Of a DNA stretch of 23,926 nt, positions 1-10,145 are shown in pieces; position 1 is the first letter of the stretch, and the number at the start of each line of letters is the position of its first letter. The translations under genes and the position numbers were made by a program. The stretch is taken from the NCBI GenBank assembly GCA_009746045.1, contig RPFO01001503.1, positions 1 through 23,926 of the forward strand, read 5' to 3'. The notes beneath the pieces were generated by a model. The model saw only the letters and a list, made by a program, of their open reading frames with translations, searched no databases and had not been told where the DNA came from. Source of the DNA: Mesostigma viride (taxonomy: Eukaryota; Streptophyta; Mesostigmatophyceae; Mesostigmatales; Mesostigmataceae).

Positions 1-15
1 CCGACTGAAACCTCC

Positions 16-884
16 TTGCCGGACTCCATTTCTTCCTCATTCTACATGCCAGAAAAGCGTTTGAGCCTGGACGACATCGCTGTCTTCCTTGGCTTCAGCG
101 ACGCCGAAGTGCTAAACGTGCTGAAGCTCCGCAAAGAACACGACACCCCGATTCACCACCCTCGCAGCGGCCAGGTTCTGGACGCTCCTTCGGATAGGTG
201 GCCTGAGTGGGAGCCCAACGATTGCCGTCTTGCTTGTCTTATTTCGTGCTGCCCTGAACTCCGAGCTGCTTATTTCGAGCTGCCGGCGACGCCCATCGCC
301 AGGCCAGCCCCCGCGACCGATCTTACCGTGCCGCTGCAGGACCTCGCACAGTCTTTTACGACCGTGCAGGATGACATTAAGGTCCTGAAGGCGACGATGC
401 TGGAGCTGAAGACAGCCATGGCCGCCCCTGCCAAAACTACCACGTTTGCCGATGTTACCGGCAAGCAGTTGACCACCATCGTTCAACAGGCGGCCAAGTC
501 TGCAGCTACCGCTGCGGTCACCCAGAATGCAGTGCAGCAACGCCAACGCAATAAGGTAATCAAAGGATTCCAGAAAGGCGAGGCAGCACAGGAGACAGCA
601 CACTCACTTGCCGAGGAGCTGCGCGGCCCAGCGTTTCTGGGGAAGCTGCAGCTCCAGAACCGTGTTGCCATTGAACGTGCCATCCGGCTGCCAGGCCATC
701 TGGGCCTGGTCGTCGTCACCATGCCTCCATGCACGACAAACGCCTCGTGCTGGGAGCACGTCGTCTGCTCCAGCGCGGTGACTTCAGCCTCGACGAGGAC
801 TACACACCGGCTCAACTGAAGGCGATGAGCGCGGTGTGGAACAGCACCTTCGTCATGGAGGCTAGAAGTCGATATATATGTTAA
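16..884 (+). pseudogene. Remnant of L1-like non-LTR retrotransposon ORF1 (frameshifted)
   Basis: The reading frame opens at 16 and runs about 236 residues before the family-like sequence changes frame near 724-726, where one base appears missing (or two extra). The other frame then continues to a TAA at 882-884. The middle (roughly residues 105-135) is heptad-like (DLAQSFTTVQDDIKVLKATM), suggesting a coiled coil. The end, in the shifted frame, contains DKRLVLGARRLLQRGDFSLD followed by EDYTPAQLKAM. This matches the C-terminal pattern of L1-type ORF1 proteins: a basic DKR..L.AR..L segment, then DEDLTP.Q. Such ORF1 proteins bind element RNA as chaperones. No reverse transcriptase ORF2 follows, so the copy is dead. 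The assignment rests on remembered motifs; the true element start may lie outside the window. Confidence 0.6.
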
Positions 885-1376
885 TCTCACCGCAGCGTAG
901 GTTGCAATGTAGAATATCGGCCACCGCTGACACGTTGCGTACGAAATGGGAAGGTTGGGCCTTCGAGCCCAGTAGCTTTTTCCTCACCTCTCATCTGTTC
1001 CCCGATCATTTTGATTTTTGCCAAACTTCCGAGTGCCCCTACTGCTAGCGCGCGAACTTTGTCGGGGCTAGCGCCTCCTGGCACTCGACGGCGGTACGTG
1101 GTGTCATGCATCTCCCTTGCCGGGGCTCCGGCCAGGCCGAGGACCGGCCACAAATAAGTACAAGCTCTAATGCCGCGGGCGAAGCCCGCAAAACTTGTTT
1201 TTGTACTAAAAAGTGTGCCAACCGTGCTCGTGCCAACCACCAAAAGTGTGCCAAGTCGTACTGTAGCAAAGAAATAAAAAAATGTGCCAACCAAATCTGG
1301 CCAAATCTCGGTTTAGTCGGTTACCGGGGACAAGCCGGTTGTCAGTTGTCACAGTGGCCACTCGTGGGACAATTTT
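885..1376. other. Gene-free stretch after the LINE remnant, with a recurring GTGCCAA word
   Basis: No convincing coding frame is seen. The heptamer GTGCCAA recurs at 1215, 1230, 1248 and 1284 in an A-rich context, giving a degenerate short repeat. The overlapping short ORFs on both strands lack recognisable motifs. It may be the 3' flank of the retrotransposon remnant, but no poly(A) tail or target duplication was identified. Confidence 0.4.
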
Positions 1377-1570
1377 GACCAAAATATTTAGATTAATCCA
1401 ACGGTGAAACAGTTTTCACCAAAATATTTAGATTAATCCAACGGCGAAACAGTTTTCACCAAAATATTTAGATGTATCCAACGGCGAAAAAGTTTTCACC
1501 AAAACATCTAAATTAATCCAACGGCGAAAAAGTTTTCACCAAAACATCTAAATTAATCCAACGGCGAAAC
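1377..1570. repeat. 40-bp minisatellite, array 1 (about 4.7 units)
   Basis: The AT-rich half-unit starts recur exactly every 40 bp at 1381, 1421, 1461, 1501 and 1541. Each unit has an AAAATATTTAGATTAATCC-like half and an AACGGCGAAACAGTTTTCAC-like half. Variants occur in a fixed order: two TTAGATTAATCC units, one GATGTATCC unit, then two ACATCTAAATTAATCC units. The junction GTTTTCACCAAAAC found between some units is a small inverted repeat. Confidence 0.95.
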
Positions 1571-1699
1571 CGGCTTTGAATATTTAAATGAATCTAAATG
1601 AATATTTAAATACTCGTGCCGCCAGGGCCTTTAACTTTAACATCTGAAGTTTCAGTCTGAACTGGCCGCGTCATCTGCGAAACGAATGGCATTTCGGCA
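1571..1699. repeat. Divergent spacer between the two minisatellite arrays
   Basis: This interval does not match the 40-bp consensus well, although its first part (TATTTAAATGAATCTAAATG) is reminiscent of the AT-rich half-unit. The distance between the last clean unit start (1541) and the next (1701) is 160 bp, four exact periods. It may therefore be three decayed units or a register-preserving replacement. Confidence 0.5.
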
Positions 1700-1927
1700 A
1701 AAAATATTTGGATTAATCCAACGGTGAAACAGTTTTCACCAAAATATTTAGATTAATCCAACGGCGAAGAAGTTTTCACCAAAATATTTAGATTAATCCA
1801 ACGGCGAAACAGTTTTCACCAAAATATTTAGATGTATCCAACGCCGAAAAAGTTTTCATCAAAACATCTAAATTAATCCAACGGCGAAAAAGTTTTCACC
1901 AAAACATCTAAATTAATCCAACGGCGA
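1700..1927. repeat. 40-bp minisatellite, array 2 (about 5.7 units)
   Basis: Unit starts lie at 1701, 1741, 1781, 1821, 1861 and 1901, again exactly 40 bp apart and in the same register as array 1. The order of variants is repeated (TTAGATTAATCC units, then GATGTATCC at 1831, then ACATCTAAATTAATCC units). The GATGTATCC markers at 1471 and 1831 are 360 bp (nine units) apart, so array 2 looks like a higher-order copy of array 1. Confidence 0.95.
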
Positions 1928-2747
1928 CCGGTAAGCAGCCAAAAGTATTTGAATCATATTTTATTTATATTTGTCCGACCTGTGCAGCGCTGTGTGGCGA
2001 CTTGTCGCAAATCGGACTATGCGGCCCTCGTGACGACAAGTCGGCCCTCGTGACCACACTTGCTGGAGCTTGCTGGTCCCACTCGGGTCCAGTGAGACAA
2101 CCTTGAGACAACCTGTAGACCATGCACGTCTTTTTATATAGCATGAGTGCATCGAAGAACTTGTGCATGCCCGTGATATGGCAGGCGTACTTGGAAGGGA
2201 TGTCAGCCATGCCCGACTCGAGGTCGAGGGTAACCTTAGATCAAGTCGAATTAACCTGTGCATGATAACATACTTATATTGTCACTGACTTTTTCCAATA
2301 TCAACCCCCCGCATTATATACCCAAGCCCCTTTCTTACAGTCTGCAGGCAAGTCGATCGATCTCCTACGTACAGCAATTGCAGCTGCCGGCTGAAAGGGC
2401 TTTGCTGCGCGCGTGTTCTCGAACCGCCGGGCATGCATCACTAAAAGCTGCGACGATTTGCGCGTACTGGCGCGACCAGGAAACTGCACGTAGTACCGGT
2501 ACGTAAACGTCATTTTCAAAGGGTTCCCCATGTCGACGACGTCGTGGGTTTACCCGGCCCACCGGGCGCCGGCATGACCAACTGGCCATGAGGCGCCGCA
2601 GCTGAAAGTACATTTATCTGTGATAGTTGTACTACCCACACCACGTACCCAGCTACCCCAGTCCAGCGGACAGCCCACGGAGGGCCGTCCCAATTCTCGG
2701 AGATATAAAAACCAGCTATACAGCACGATTCACACACCTCTCCGGTA
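1928..2747. other. No gene recognised
   Basis: The short ORFs on both strands are of random length and lack recognisable motifs. A local duplicated word (GGCCCTCGTGAC) occurs at about 2022 and 2043. No splice-flanked exon with a familiar domain was seen. Confidence 0.4.
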
Positions 2748-2774
2748 ATGAGGCTTTTGCGCTGTTGGGCGCGC

Positions 2775-2870
2775 GGTCGCTGGAGCTGGCCGTGGACCAG
2801 GCAGTGTAATAGCAATTCGCGGCGCAAGTGTGAGGTCCCGTGTTCGAACCCTGGTGGAGTATCATCCCTT
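2775..2870 (+). repeat. tRNA-like / SINE-like stretch with a B-box
   Basis: GTTCGAACC at 2842-2850 fits the RNA polymerase III B-box, and GAGGTCCC upstream with CCTGG downstream resembles a T-arm. The T-stem has one mismatch and one wobble pair. No complementary acceptor stem or clear A-box is present at the expected upstream distance, so this is not a convincing functional tRNA. A tRNA-derived SINE fragment is more likely. No poly(A) or poly(T) tail or target duplication was confirmed. Confidence 0.35.
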
Positions 2871-4416
2871 TTCAGTATATATACTTTTAAAGCACATCTA
2901 GTTATAATCAATGTGTTGCGCCCTGGAGACGCGCGCTGCTGGTCATGTGCTTCTCTGTAATTATAAGCAACTGCAAGTTTCTACATGATATGGGACAGCT
3001 CGCCGGCGCCGCGGTTACTACTTAGTACCACCGCCCGGCCGACGTCGTAGTATGTCGACGTCGCGGTATAGCTAATTAATAATTAATAACAACGTTAAAT
3101 CTACTAGTAATTTATAGCATTAAAGGACCCAGCTACATAAATAGTTGGTAATTATCCGCGTGTATTACAATATAAGTGTATTCTTTGAAATACAAGTTAA
3201 ATCAATCATATATAAGATAACGATCACGTACGCGTGCCTAAGAAGTGGTCGCATTCTTCCATGAGTTTAGATATATCATAGTCGGAGGCCGCACGCGATA
3301 CTATTTTCATGACCCTTCTAGCTGCATTGCTCGTCATGTATCGATTGCCGGTACGGCTGCATGCATGCATGCATCATGCAGCATGGCATTTGACGCGGTC
3401 TGCCATTTTTTTGAAAAACTAGTCGAATCATCGTCAATTACCCGTAATTATGGTGTGGATCTTTGTCCGATACATCTATCATACATATGCGAGTTGGTCA
3501 GGTTAGTCTGTCACAGTTAGCCTAGCACTGTTTGCAGTGATCCGGCTTGCCTACTACAATTTATCATGATCATAATGTAATAAATCTTATATTCCGCTGC
3601 ATTGTCATGTGACTTTTATTCCTGATCTGCTGCGATTCGTACATGATTGCGCAGGAACTTCGGGGTGCAGCCGACGGTCTACAGTTTTCAATTATGGGCT
3701 ACATCACTCCGTAAGCACGCATCTGTCGCATCATGGGGGCATGCATCAGCGGTGAGGTCTTGCAGACAGCTGTCATCAGAGGAGAAGGATGATCTTTTGA
3801 TTTAACAAAATGAACATCTTGTCTGCATGCGTTATTTCAGGCCGGTTGTATAAGGCCGCGTTTACATGGAGCTGGGCCAAGCTGTGGGAAACAACTTTCA
3901 GGCCTGGGTGGGAAACCTGCTCGGCGCATGGTTACAGTGAATGGAATCAGTTCAGGTGGCGGCCAGGTAAAAAAACCTCAACTTTGCATACCTGAAGAGT
4001 TGTTACTTATGCCTAAACGGTTTTGGATTTACTTTCCATCCTTGCCTAGTGAAAGTTTCCCCAGTTGCTGACATAGAAATGGGGGGCTCCTGAACCTGGA
4101 ACATAAATATTATCAGGTGGGTATCCGTCCATCAGATTCCTCCAGGGACTTCTGGTCCAGCCTGGCGGGAAAAAAAAAATCCTTTTCTACCCGTTTTCAG
4201 ACTACGCGTAAAGCTGTCTAAGTTGAGCGATAGAGTCAGTTACTTGAGAGTTGGTTGCTCGGAATGCGGCCCACCAGCCAGACTGTTTCGCCCCTTGTTA
4301 CGCCGGGAATTGTAATACTGGCAGCTTGTTTCCTTGAGCATGCAGCAGAACATGGTGTAACAAGGTGTGACGGTGAAGGCACCACTAACCCTGTCCGCAC
4401 AACCAGCATATATTAT
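2871..4416. other. No gene recognised
   Basis: AT-rich and mixed sequence with only short, motif-free ORFs. Small simple repeats are present, such as GCAT repeats near 3360-3372. Nothing supports a gene or RNA here. Confidence 0.4.
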
Positions 4417-4478
4417 CAGCCTTTTCGCGACACTCCCGGAGATATCGCCCTGACCCCGGGGGGTTCTTATTGGCCCGG

Positions 4479-4592
4479 GGGGGGGGGGGGGGGGGGGAGG
4501 GGTCTTAACCCCCTTATCATGGCGGTTTATGAGTAGGGGGCCCGGGGGGGGGGCGACACTCCCCCCTCTCCCCCCTCCCCCCCCCCGGGCCC
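4479..4592. repeat. G-tract and C-tract low-complexity core
   Basis: A run of more than 20 nearly uninterrupted G residues (about 4479-4500) is followed by a second G run near 4536-4552 and long C runs at about 4559-4591. Guanine quadruplex or G:C foldback structures are expected. Exact homopolymer lengths in the sequence are likely to be unreliable. Confidence 0.85.
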
Positions 4593-4796
4593 GTTACCTT
4601 TGCCGCCCATTTTTTCCCGCCCAGGTTTGCCGCCCAGGCTTTGCCGCCTAGGTTTTTCCCGCCCAGGTTTTGTATGCCGAAGACTTATATACGCCGCCAA
4701 GGTCATTACCTTCCAAAGTGGTCTCATAATATACATAAAAGTACAAGTCTATTGAACCACCAAGCCGTCCTCGAGGTTCCTGCTGTTTAAATTGCT

Positions 4797-4827
4797 CGGG
4801 GAGTCACTGGCCGCCAGTGACTCCCCG
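4797..4827. repeat. Perfect 14-bp-stem hairpin with 3-nt loop
   Basis: The arm 4797-4810 (CGGGGAGTCACTGG) is perfectly complementary to 4814-4827 across a CCG loop. It lies inside the inverted-repeat element 4417-4975. Confidence 0.9.
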
Positions 4828-5130
4828 CGGCGTGGCAACGAATGTGTGTGTGGGGGGGGGTCTGAACCCCTAACCCCGGGTCGGGGGATTCCCGTGGCTG
4901 GGGGGGGAGGGGGGGGGTCTTTGACCCCCCCACCCACTCTTGGGCGATATCTCCAGGAGTGTCGCGAAAAGGCTGCTATGTCATGTGAGAGCCGCGCGAA
5001 TGGATTCATGATACTTTCATGTAATTAATAATTGGCTATTCCACTTAATAATTATTAATTGGCTTCCTCCTTGCTTCCCAATGCCACTTTTGATTTGCCT
5101 ACTTGTGGAATGGCGTATGCCGCATGTGGC

Positions 5131-5205
5131 TCCGTATCTTTGCCGAGTGGGTTCCGTATCTTTGCATGGGTTCCGTATCTTTGAGTAGGTTCCGTATCTT
5201 TGCAG
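5131..5205 (+). repeat. Short tandem repeat with TCCGTATCTTTG core, four copies
   Basis: The core TCCGTATCTTTG starts at 5131, 5153, 5172 and 5191, with spacings of 22, 19 and 19 bp and variable linkers. No function can be assigned. Confidence 0.9.
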
Positions 5206-5389
5206 GGGTCATCCATGCAGCACGCACCTGGCCGAATTTTGTTTGTGACACAAGACAAATTACTAATGAGCAACCGTCGTGGTACAAAGTTTGTGCGAAC
5301 ACGTGGTCAGCACAATGACCATGCGGGGCATGTCACATGGGATTTGGTCGGACTGCCACATACGTATTTTAACCATAGCTAGCACCTCC

Positions 5390-7115
5390 TTAACCCTTAA
5401 ACCGTGTCCACTCAGTCCTATTAAACGGACTGAGTTGCACATCTTTGCACATATGTTTCTCTATGGCCTAAAAACAATTTCTGGCTACCCCTTGGTACCA
5501 AGCATGCATTTATGTTGAATTTCTTCGGGGATATGTCATTGGTCCCAAATCTATGACTTTTGGGTGCTATAACCCAAAAAATAAATAGCGCCACCCCAAG
5601 GGGGGTACGGAAAAATGGGATTTGAGACATACATCATGCAATATGGACCACTTTTACAAATCAGTATGCCCTGGAATTTCAAAGGCAGTTAGTTTATATC
5701 ACAGGCATGCCATCAATGCATCAACAACATGACATGCCACAGACCTGCACAAGCTAGCTAGCAAAAACCCCAAAATAGCTCAGTCCTAAAAATAGGACCA
5801 AGTTTTTTTGGGGTGGTTGGCTAGCATTACCGTCTAGGTTTCCTATCCCAATGTGGCACAAAACATCATAGCTGGCCATACATGCATCCTCCAACACATT
5901 TCCAGCTTTAAAAACAGCAGGTCATACTATATAATATTGTAAAGCTAGTGCCATTGGGCATAAAGCGCGTGTAGAAGGCGCTTGCAAGAAGCTCACAACC
6001 AAAGCACCCTATACGCTTTAAACAACTCCAAAATACAAGCATAAAGGAAATAAACAAAAGTAGCAGCTCGCTGGTGCTTCAATGCAAGCAGATCCCAGGC
6101 ACCTCCATGTCTCTAACATGCAACAAACAAAGCGGACTTGGCCAGCAAACTGAGAAGATGCATGCTTAGAAATGGGCAGAAAATCACTTGCCCTGAGTTG
6201 GTAAAGCAAGGGAAAGCATCGTATTATCACACTTATCATTATTACAAACGATATCTGTCGTTATAGTAACATTAATGTCGTAGCATACGCTAAAAGTAAT
6301 CAAATATCGCCCAAAATCTGGCCGATGTAGTATTACTACCCAACCATCACAAGCCAATGCGCAGAAGCATCAAAGCAACAAAAAGACAATCATAAACCCT
6401 CTATTATAGCCCCGGTATTGATATCGAAACGATAAATCACACATATGCGGTCACTGAGACATGCTAAAAGGCTAAAACGTACCTGGTCGAAACCGCAGAT
6501 TACCTTGTTTGCTGGAGCTAGCACGTCCACCTCACAAACGTAGCCTCAGGCATGTGCTGGCCGCCATTGATGATAAAATATGCTAGGAACGACGTACCGA
6601 ACTCATACATGATCAAATATCTGCATTTGCTTTGCCGAGCAACAAGTACAGCTCGTACTATCACCGCCTGGCTGCTCATACGATTTGCTGCACCGGATAT
6701 CACCTCGAGACACATTTACGCAATTTCAAACGTTGCATGGCTAGGGATATAGCATTTATAAGACATAGGGATGATTCCTACAAATTTTCAGTCCAATATG
6801 TCGAGCCATGCTCTCGCCCCAGTCAGTTGTTTGCGCCACCATAGCCGCGGACGTCAATAATTTTTACTCGCGTCGTCCTCGTTTGACCATGGTACCCCCC
6901 CTACTTTGCTTGACTGTAGGTCCCTGACCAGATGTCCAAAAGTGGTAAACCAGGGGTGTACGTGAAAGTACAAATCTAGATCTCGAATCTGGTCCAGACA
7001 GAATCTTCAAAAGTTTGCTAGAATCTGAACTAGTTCTGCCACAAACTCGGTCCGTGAAATAGGACTGAGAAAAACTCAGTCCTTGAGAACGGACCGAGTA
7101 CGGTTTAAGGGTTAA
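5390..7115. mobile_element. Non-autonomous TTAA-flanked DNA transposon with hairpin ends (piggyBac-like target preference)
   Basis: TTAA at 5390-5393 and at 7112-7115 flank an interval whose ends are perfect 12-bp inverted repeats, CCCTTAAACCGT at 5394-5405 and its complement at 7100-7111. Just inside the left end lies a 9-bp-stem hairpin (5410-5435, ACTCAGTCC...GGACTGAGT). The right end has two related hairpins (7045-7070 and 7074-7099). TTAA target duplication with C-starting termini is the hallmark of the piggyBac superfamily. The interior has only ORFs below about 75 residues, so no transposase is encoded and the copy would need a trans-acting enzyme. The family assignment is inferred from the ends alone. 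Confidence 0.75.
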
Positions 7116-8793
7116 AGCAGTGGTCCTTGTTTCTTCTTACCCTCGCCTCCTAAGACATGGTTCTTGCTTTGATACTCCGCCTAATTGGCCACTTTCCCAA
7201 GGCCCTCCTGACATTTTCCACCTCCTTCATGAGTTGACTTTCTTTTGTGCCTTGACATTATTCCATGTATTTATTCTAACAGTTGACTCTCCTTTCTTCT
7301 ATCAGTTTACTCATTTATGCGCTTAGGCATTCTACCATCTATTTGGATGCTTCGTTGGTACTTCATATTTTGAAGGGGGCTAATGTGTTCCACGTAAGCA
7401 TGCATCGCTTTCTGCATATACGATCTGCTGTGATGCCAATCTTTCACAGTAACTGAGCGGTCTTGCTCTTATCTGCGATAGTGGCCGACACTCCGCACGC
7501 ACACATGGGGGGACTCATCAGCAAGAAGGTGGGGTTTCCCGGACAGCGGAAAGTGCAAAACAAATATCCCTCTTGTGATTGCCCTAGCTAGTTGTCGCTC
7601 TCAAATACAGCAATGTCGTCCATATAGGGTTATTATATATAGGAATTAAGGTTGGCAGTATCTTGTTGGTCAACAGGGTTGGTTTATCAAGGCGTACTAG
7701 CTGCTCTTGGTGTTGGAATTTGCCATGAAACAAGTTATATACCTGCAAGGAAATTCGGATCTGAGGATCCTGAACTAGATTACATGCAGGTCGTGAAGAG
7801 AAATATTTTGACATTCAACGCGTCCTTTAATATTAGAAAATAGGGTTATGTAGAGCGGCCATGGCAGGCCAGCCAACTCACATTTCACTTACGCTAAGGA
7901 GCACTCCATGGCAATTTGGCTAAGTACAGCACAGCCGGTGCGTACGCAACCAGTGTGTTATTGGTTACTGTGTATTTCTTGAAAGTTTTTCTTACAGTTC
8001 ACGTGTAGCCAAGCACTTGTGTGACCCAATTAGCCGTCAACAAGTCTTTTTTCCCCTAAGTATCTCGCAATGTAGAGTGACACCTTACAAGTTTCGTTAG
8101 TACTATACGTTCCACATAGAATAATACGTCGGGGCTTCATGATATCTCTGACTTTGTACTTGATTTCGCAAGGTCTGTCTGTAGTAAATCGCCGACTCCT
8201 GTATAGTTAAGCACTGGTCTTGCATGCCTAAGAAAGCAGCAAGAAATGCTTCAGGTTCCTTGCGCACTTTGCAGGAAAAAACGTATTTTTTTTTTCGGTG
8301 TTGGGTTGCATGCAACATGTTTTTAAAACATTTTGTTGCAGCAACATAGTCTGTGGCGCATAGTGAAACATTAATTCCCTGCTATCTCTGTTCAGATTCT
8401 CATTGACAAGGGAAGCCTTCCAGGTGCAATCACACTTTCGGAGCATGTGTGAGATGCCAATTATGCTCTCACCTTCATGTGCATCCTAAGGATCTCGCCA
8501 TACTGCTGTGTCTTCCCTCAGTGCCTAGCTTTCCTGTCATTCCCTGAACCATTGAAGCTACCTGCTTGTTCATTTGTAATATAACTCTCTCATACCGGCA
8601 GTCCTTAATACTTTATTAAACAATGTTGATTAATTGTCTACACTAGTAGGCCTGCCGGCCACTATAGCTAAGGATAATAATGGCATCAGTTTCCTCCTCA
8701 ATCTCTTTTGTCTCTTCTTGTTGAATACCTTTTACACTTTTGTAGGCAAACCCGTTTTACACGTTGTCAGCATGCTATGTTTTTCCCTTCCAA
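7116..8793. other. No gene recognised upstream of TIR exon A
   Basis: Mostly AT-rich sequence with short ORFs. A 63-residue frame at 7652-7843 has a somewhat protein-like tail but no family recognised. Pyrimidine-rich tracts before 8803 resemble a 3' splice-site region, so earlier exons of gene A could lie here unrecognised. Confidence 0.4.
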
Positions 8794-9417
8794 ATGATGC
8801 AGGCTGCTGTGCCTTTGAGGCTTGAATCAGGACTCTCTCCCAAGAGTCCGGCCTATGACTTGTTCCTCACACATTCCTGGGGGAAGGATGGCAAGAACCA
8901 CAAGCGCGTCGCGCGTATCAACTTGGCGCTCCAGAAGCTCGGGTTCGTGACATGGTTCGACGATGATCGAATGACCGGCCAAATTAGATCACAGATGTGC
9001 GCCGGCATCGACAACTCACGCGCCGTGCTGGTGTTCATCACGTTGGACTACATGGAGAAGGTGAACTCAGAGAAGGATAACAACTGTAAGCTGGAGTTCA
9101 ACTATGCAGTGGACATGAAGGGATCGGGTTACATGATCCCTATCGTCATGGAGAAGGACTTCCTCGATTCCAAGAAGTGGTATGGCCAGCTCAAGATGTG
9201 TATTGGTGGCAATATGTTTTACTCCATGGCGCAAGAGTCTGAGATGGAAATCATGCTGCGCAATCTCTTGAAAGCGCTGGAACGCTTAGGGATCACTCCA
9301 TCACAGAGGGGGCAAACGCCTGCTAGCCCTACCCAGCAAGCCAACGTTGTGGACGTGGCGCACGTCGCGCAAGAGGCCAATCTGAAGACGGAGCAGCCTG
9401 CAGTGCCAGGAGACATT
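8794..9417 (+). CDS. Gene A: TIR-domain exon
   Basis: The frame encodes a complete TIR domain. Counting from the GCT codon at 8803: YDLFLTH at residues 18-24, the BB-loop region FVTWFDDDRMTG at 48-59, SRAVLVFIT at 72-80, CKLEFNYA at 95-102 and MIPIVME at 111-117. A Pro/Thr/Gln-rich tail follows from about 165. Glu98 in C-x-x-E-F lies where NAD-hydrolysing TIR proteins carry their catalytic glutamate. The exon ends at 9417 before GTGAGT in phase 0. Two starts are possible: ATGs at 8794 and 8797, or a splice acceptor (TTTTTCCCTTCC...GATGCAG) joining at 8803, also phase 0. It is clearly paralogous to the exon at 16131-16745, with shared landmark spacing. A signalling or immune NADase role is inferred from the family. 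Confidence 0.85.
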
Positions 9418-9470
9418 GTGAGTATGGCCAAAACGTTCAGCAGGTGGCCTATGGCCTTTTTTGCCCCCAG

Positions 9471-9557
9471 GTGTACAGCATGCAGATACCAGCTCAGGTG
9501 CTGCCAAACAATGGTGCGCTGCAGCAGCGACCTTTTTTGAAATATACTCTGATGTAG
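9471..9557 (+). CDS. Gene A: possible alternative terminal exon after a 53-bp intron
   Basis: The donor GTGAGT at 9418 is followed 53 bp later by a strong acceptor (CTTTTTTGCCCCCAG ending at 9470). Read in phase 0, the next 28 codons begin VYSMQIPAQ and end at TAG 9555-9557. This would give a short TIR-only product. The peptide matches nothing recognised, and a 53-bp intron is short, so the acceptor could equally be a decoy or a regulated site. Without splicing, the TIR frame itself reads on to a stop at 9538-9540. Confidence 0.25.
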   Translation: MYSMQIPAQVLPNNGALQQRPFLKYTLM

Positions 9558-10145
9558 GTTGTTGGCGCAGATTTGGCCCTGCCTTCGAGCCTCAAGTGCC
9601 TCAAAGCGCAGCAGAACTTGTTTTAGTTTTTTTTTCTTTCAGACAAAGTAATGTACTTTTTTCCCATGGTTGCGCACCTTTTGGGTATGCTCATTTGCCT
9701 GTGATGATGACAATAGACAGGGGGTGTATGCCCAAGCTTTCTCCTCGCCAGGGTGCCCTCGCGCTTCCAGGATTGGGTACCTATATTAGACTCTAGCTGC
9801 AGTTGCAACAAGTTGTCAAATCCTGCGATTCCTCCTGGCCAGGTGCAAGCTATGTACAGGCTGAAGAAACAGTCAGGACCCTACTGGATAGGACTCCGAG
9901 GTGATAAATAAGGCCTAGGATGATAGATAACAGGATGCGGGGTACTGGGGATGCCAACCATCATGATAGATAGGATATCGAGGTGACACTGTGACCAAGT
10001 CATGCATAAATAGCAATTTGGACAGAGGCCCATCACTCTTTCCTCCCAGGTATCGCGCACAGCTAAAGACAGAGTACAGTTGTCTACATCATCTGGCGAT
10101 AGCTGACTCTCCTCAGATACTTTCTATGAACTTTTCGTCATGCCC
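9558..10145. other. No gene recognised (probable intron or intergenic)
   Basis: There is no motif-bearing ORF. Words such as GATAGATA and GGATAGGA recur at about 9890-9975 without a clean period. Confidence 0.4.

Larger units (their letters stand above)
4417..4975. mobile_element. Non-autonomous element with 34-bp terminal inverted repeats
   Basis: The left arm 4417-4450 (starting CAGCCTTTTCGCGACACTCC) and the right arm 4942-4975 are inverted copies matching at 33 of 34 positions. The 559-bp interval contains no transposase-like ORF but long G and C tracts and a perfect hairpin. This is the layout of a MITE-like DNA transposon. Flanking bases (TATTAT on the left, CTATGT on the right) do not give a clear target-site duplication, so the superfamily is undetermined. 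A simple inverted duplication around low-complexity sequence is the alternative. Confidence 0.65.

Noticed and set aside
1377-1927. CRISPR-like array
   Set aside because: Units are contiguous with no unique spacers, and the context is eukaryotic.
5390-7115. Small ORFs inside the TTAA element as transposase fragments
   Set aside because: All are under about 75 residues and none shows a recognisable transposase catalytic pattern.
7652-7843. 63-codon ORF with a protein-like C-terminal half
   Set aside because: No family recognised, no splice or start context to support it, and length is within chance.
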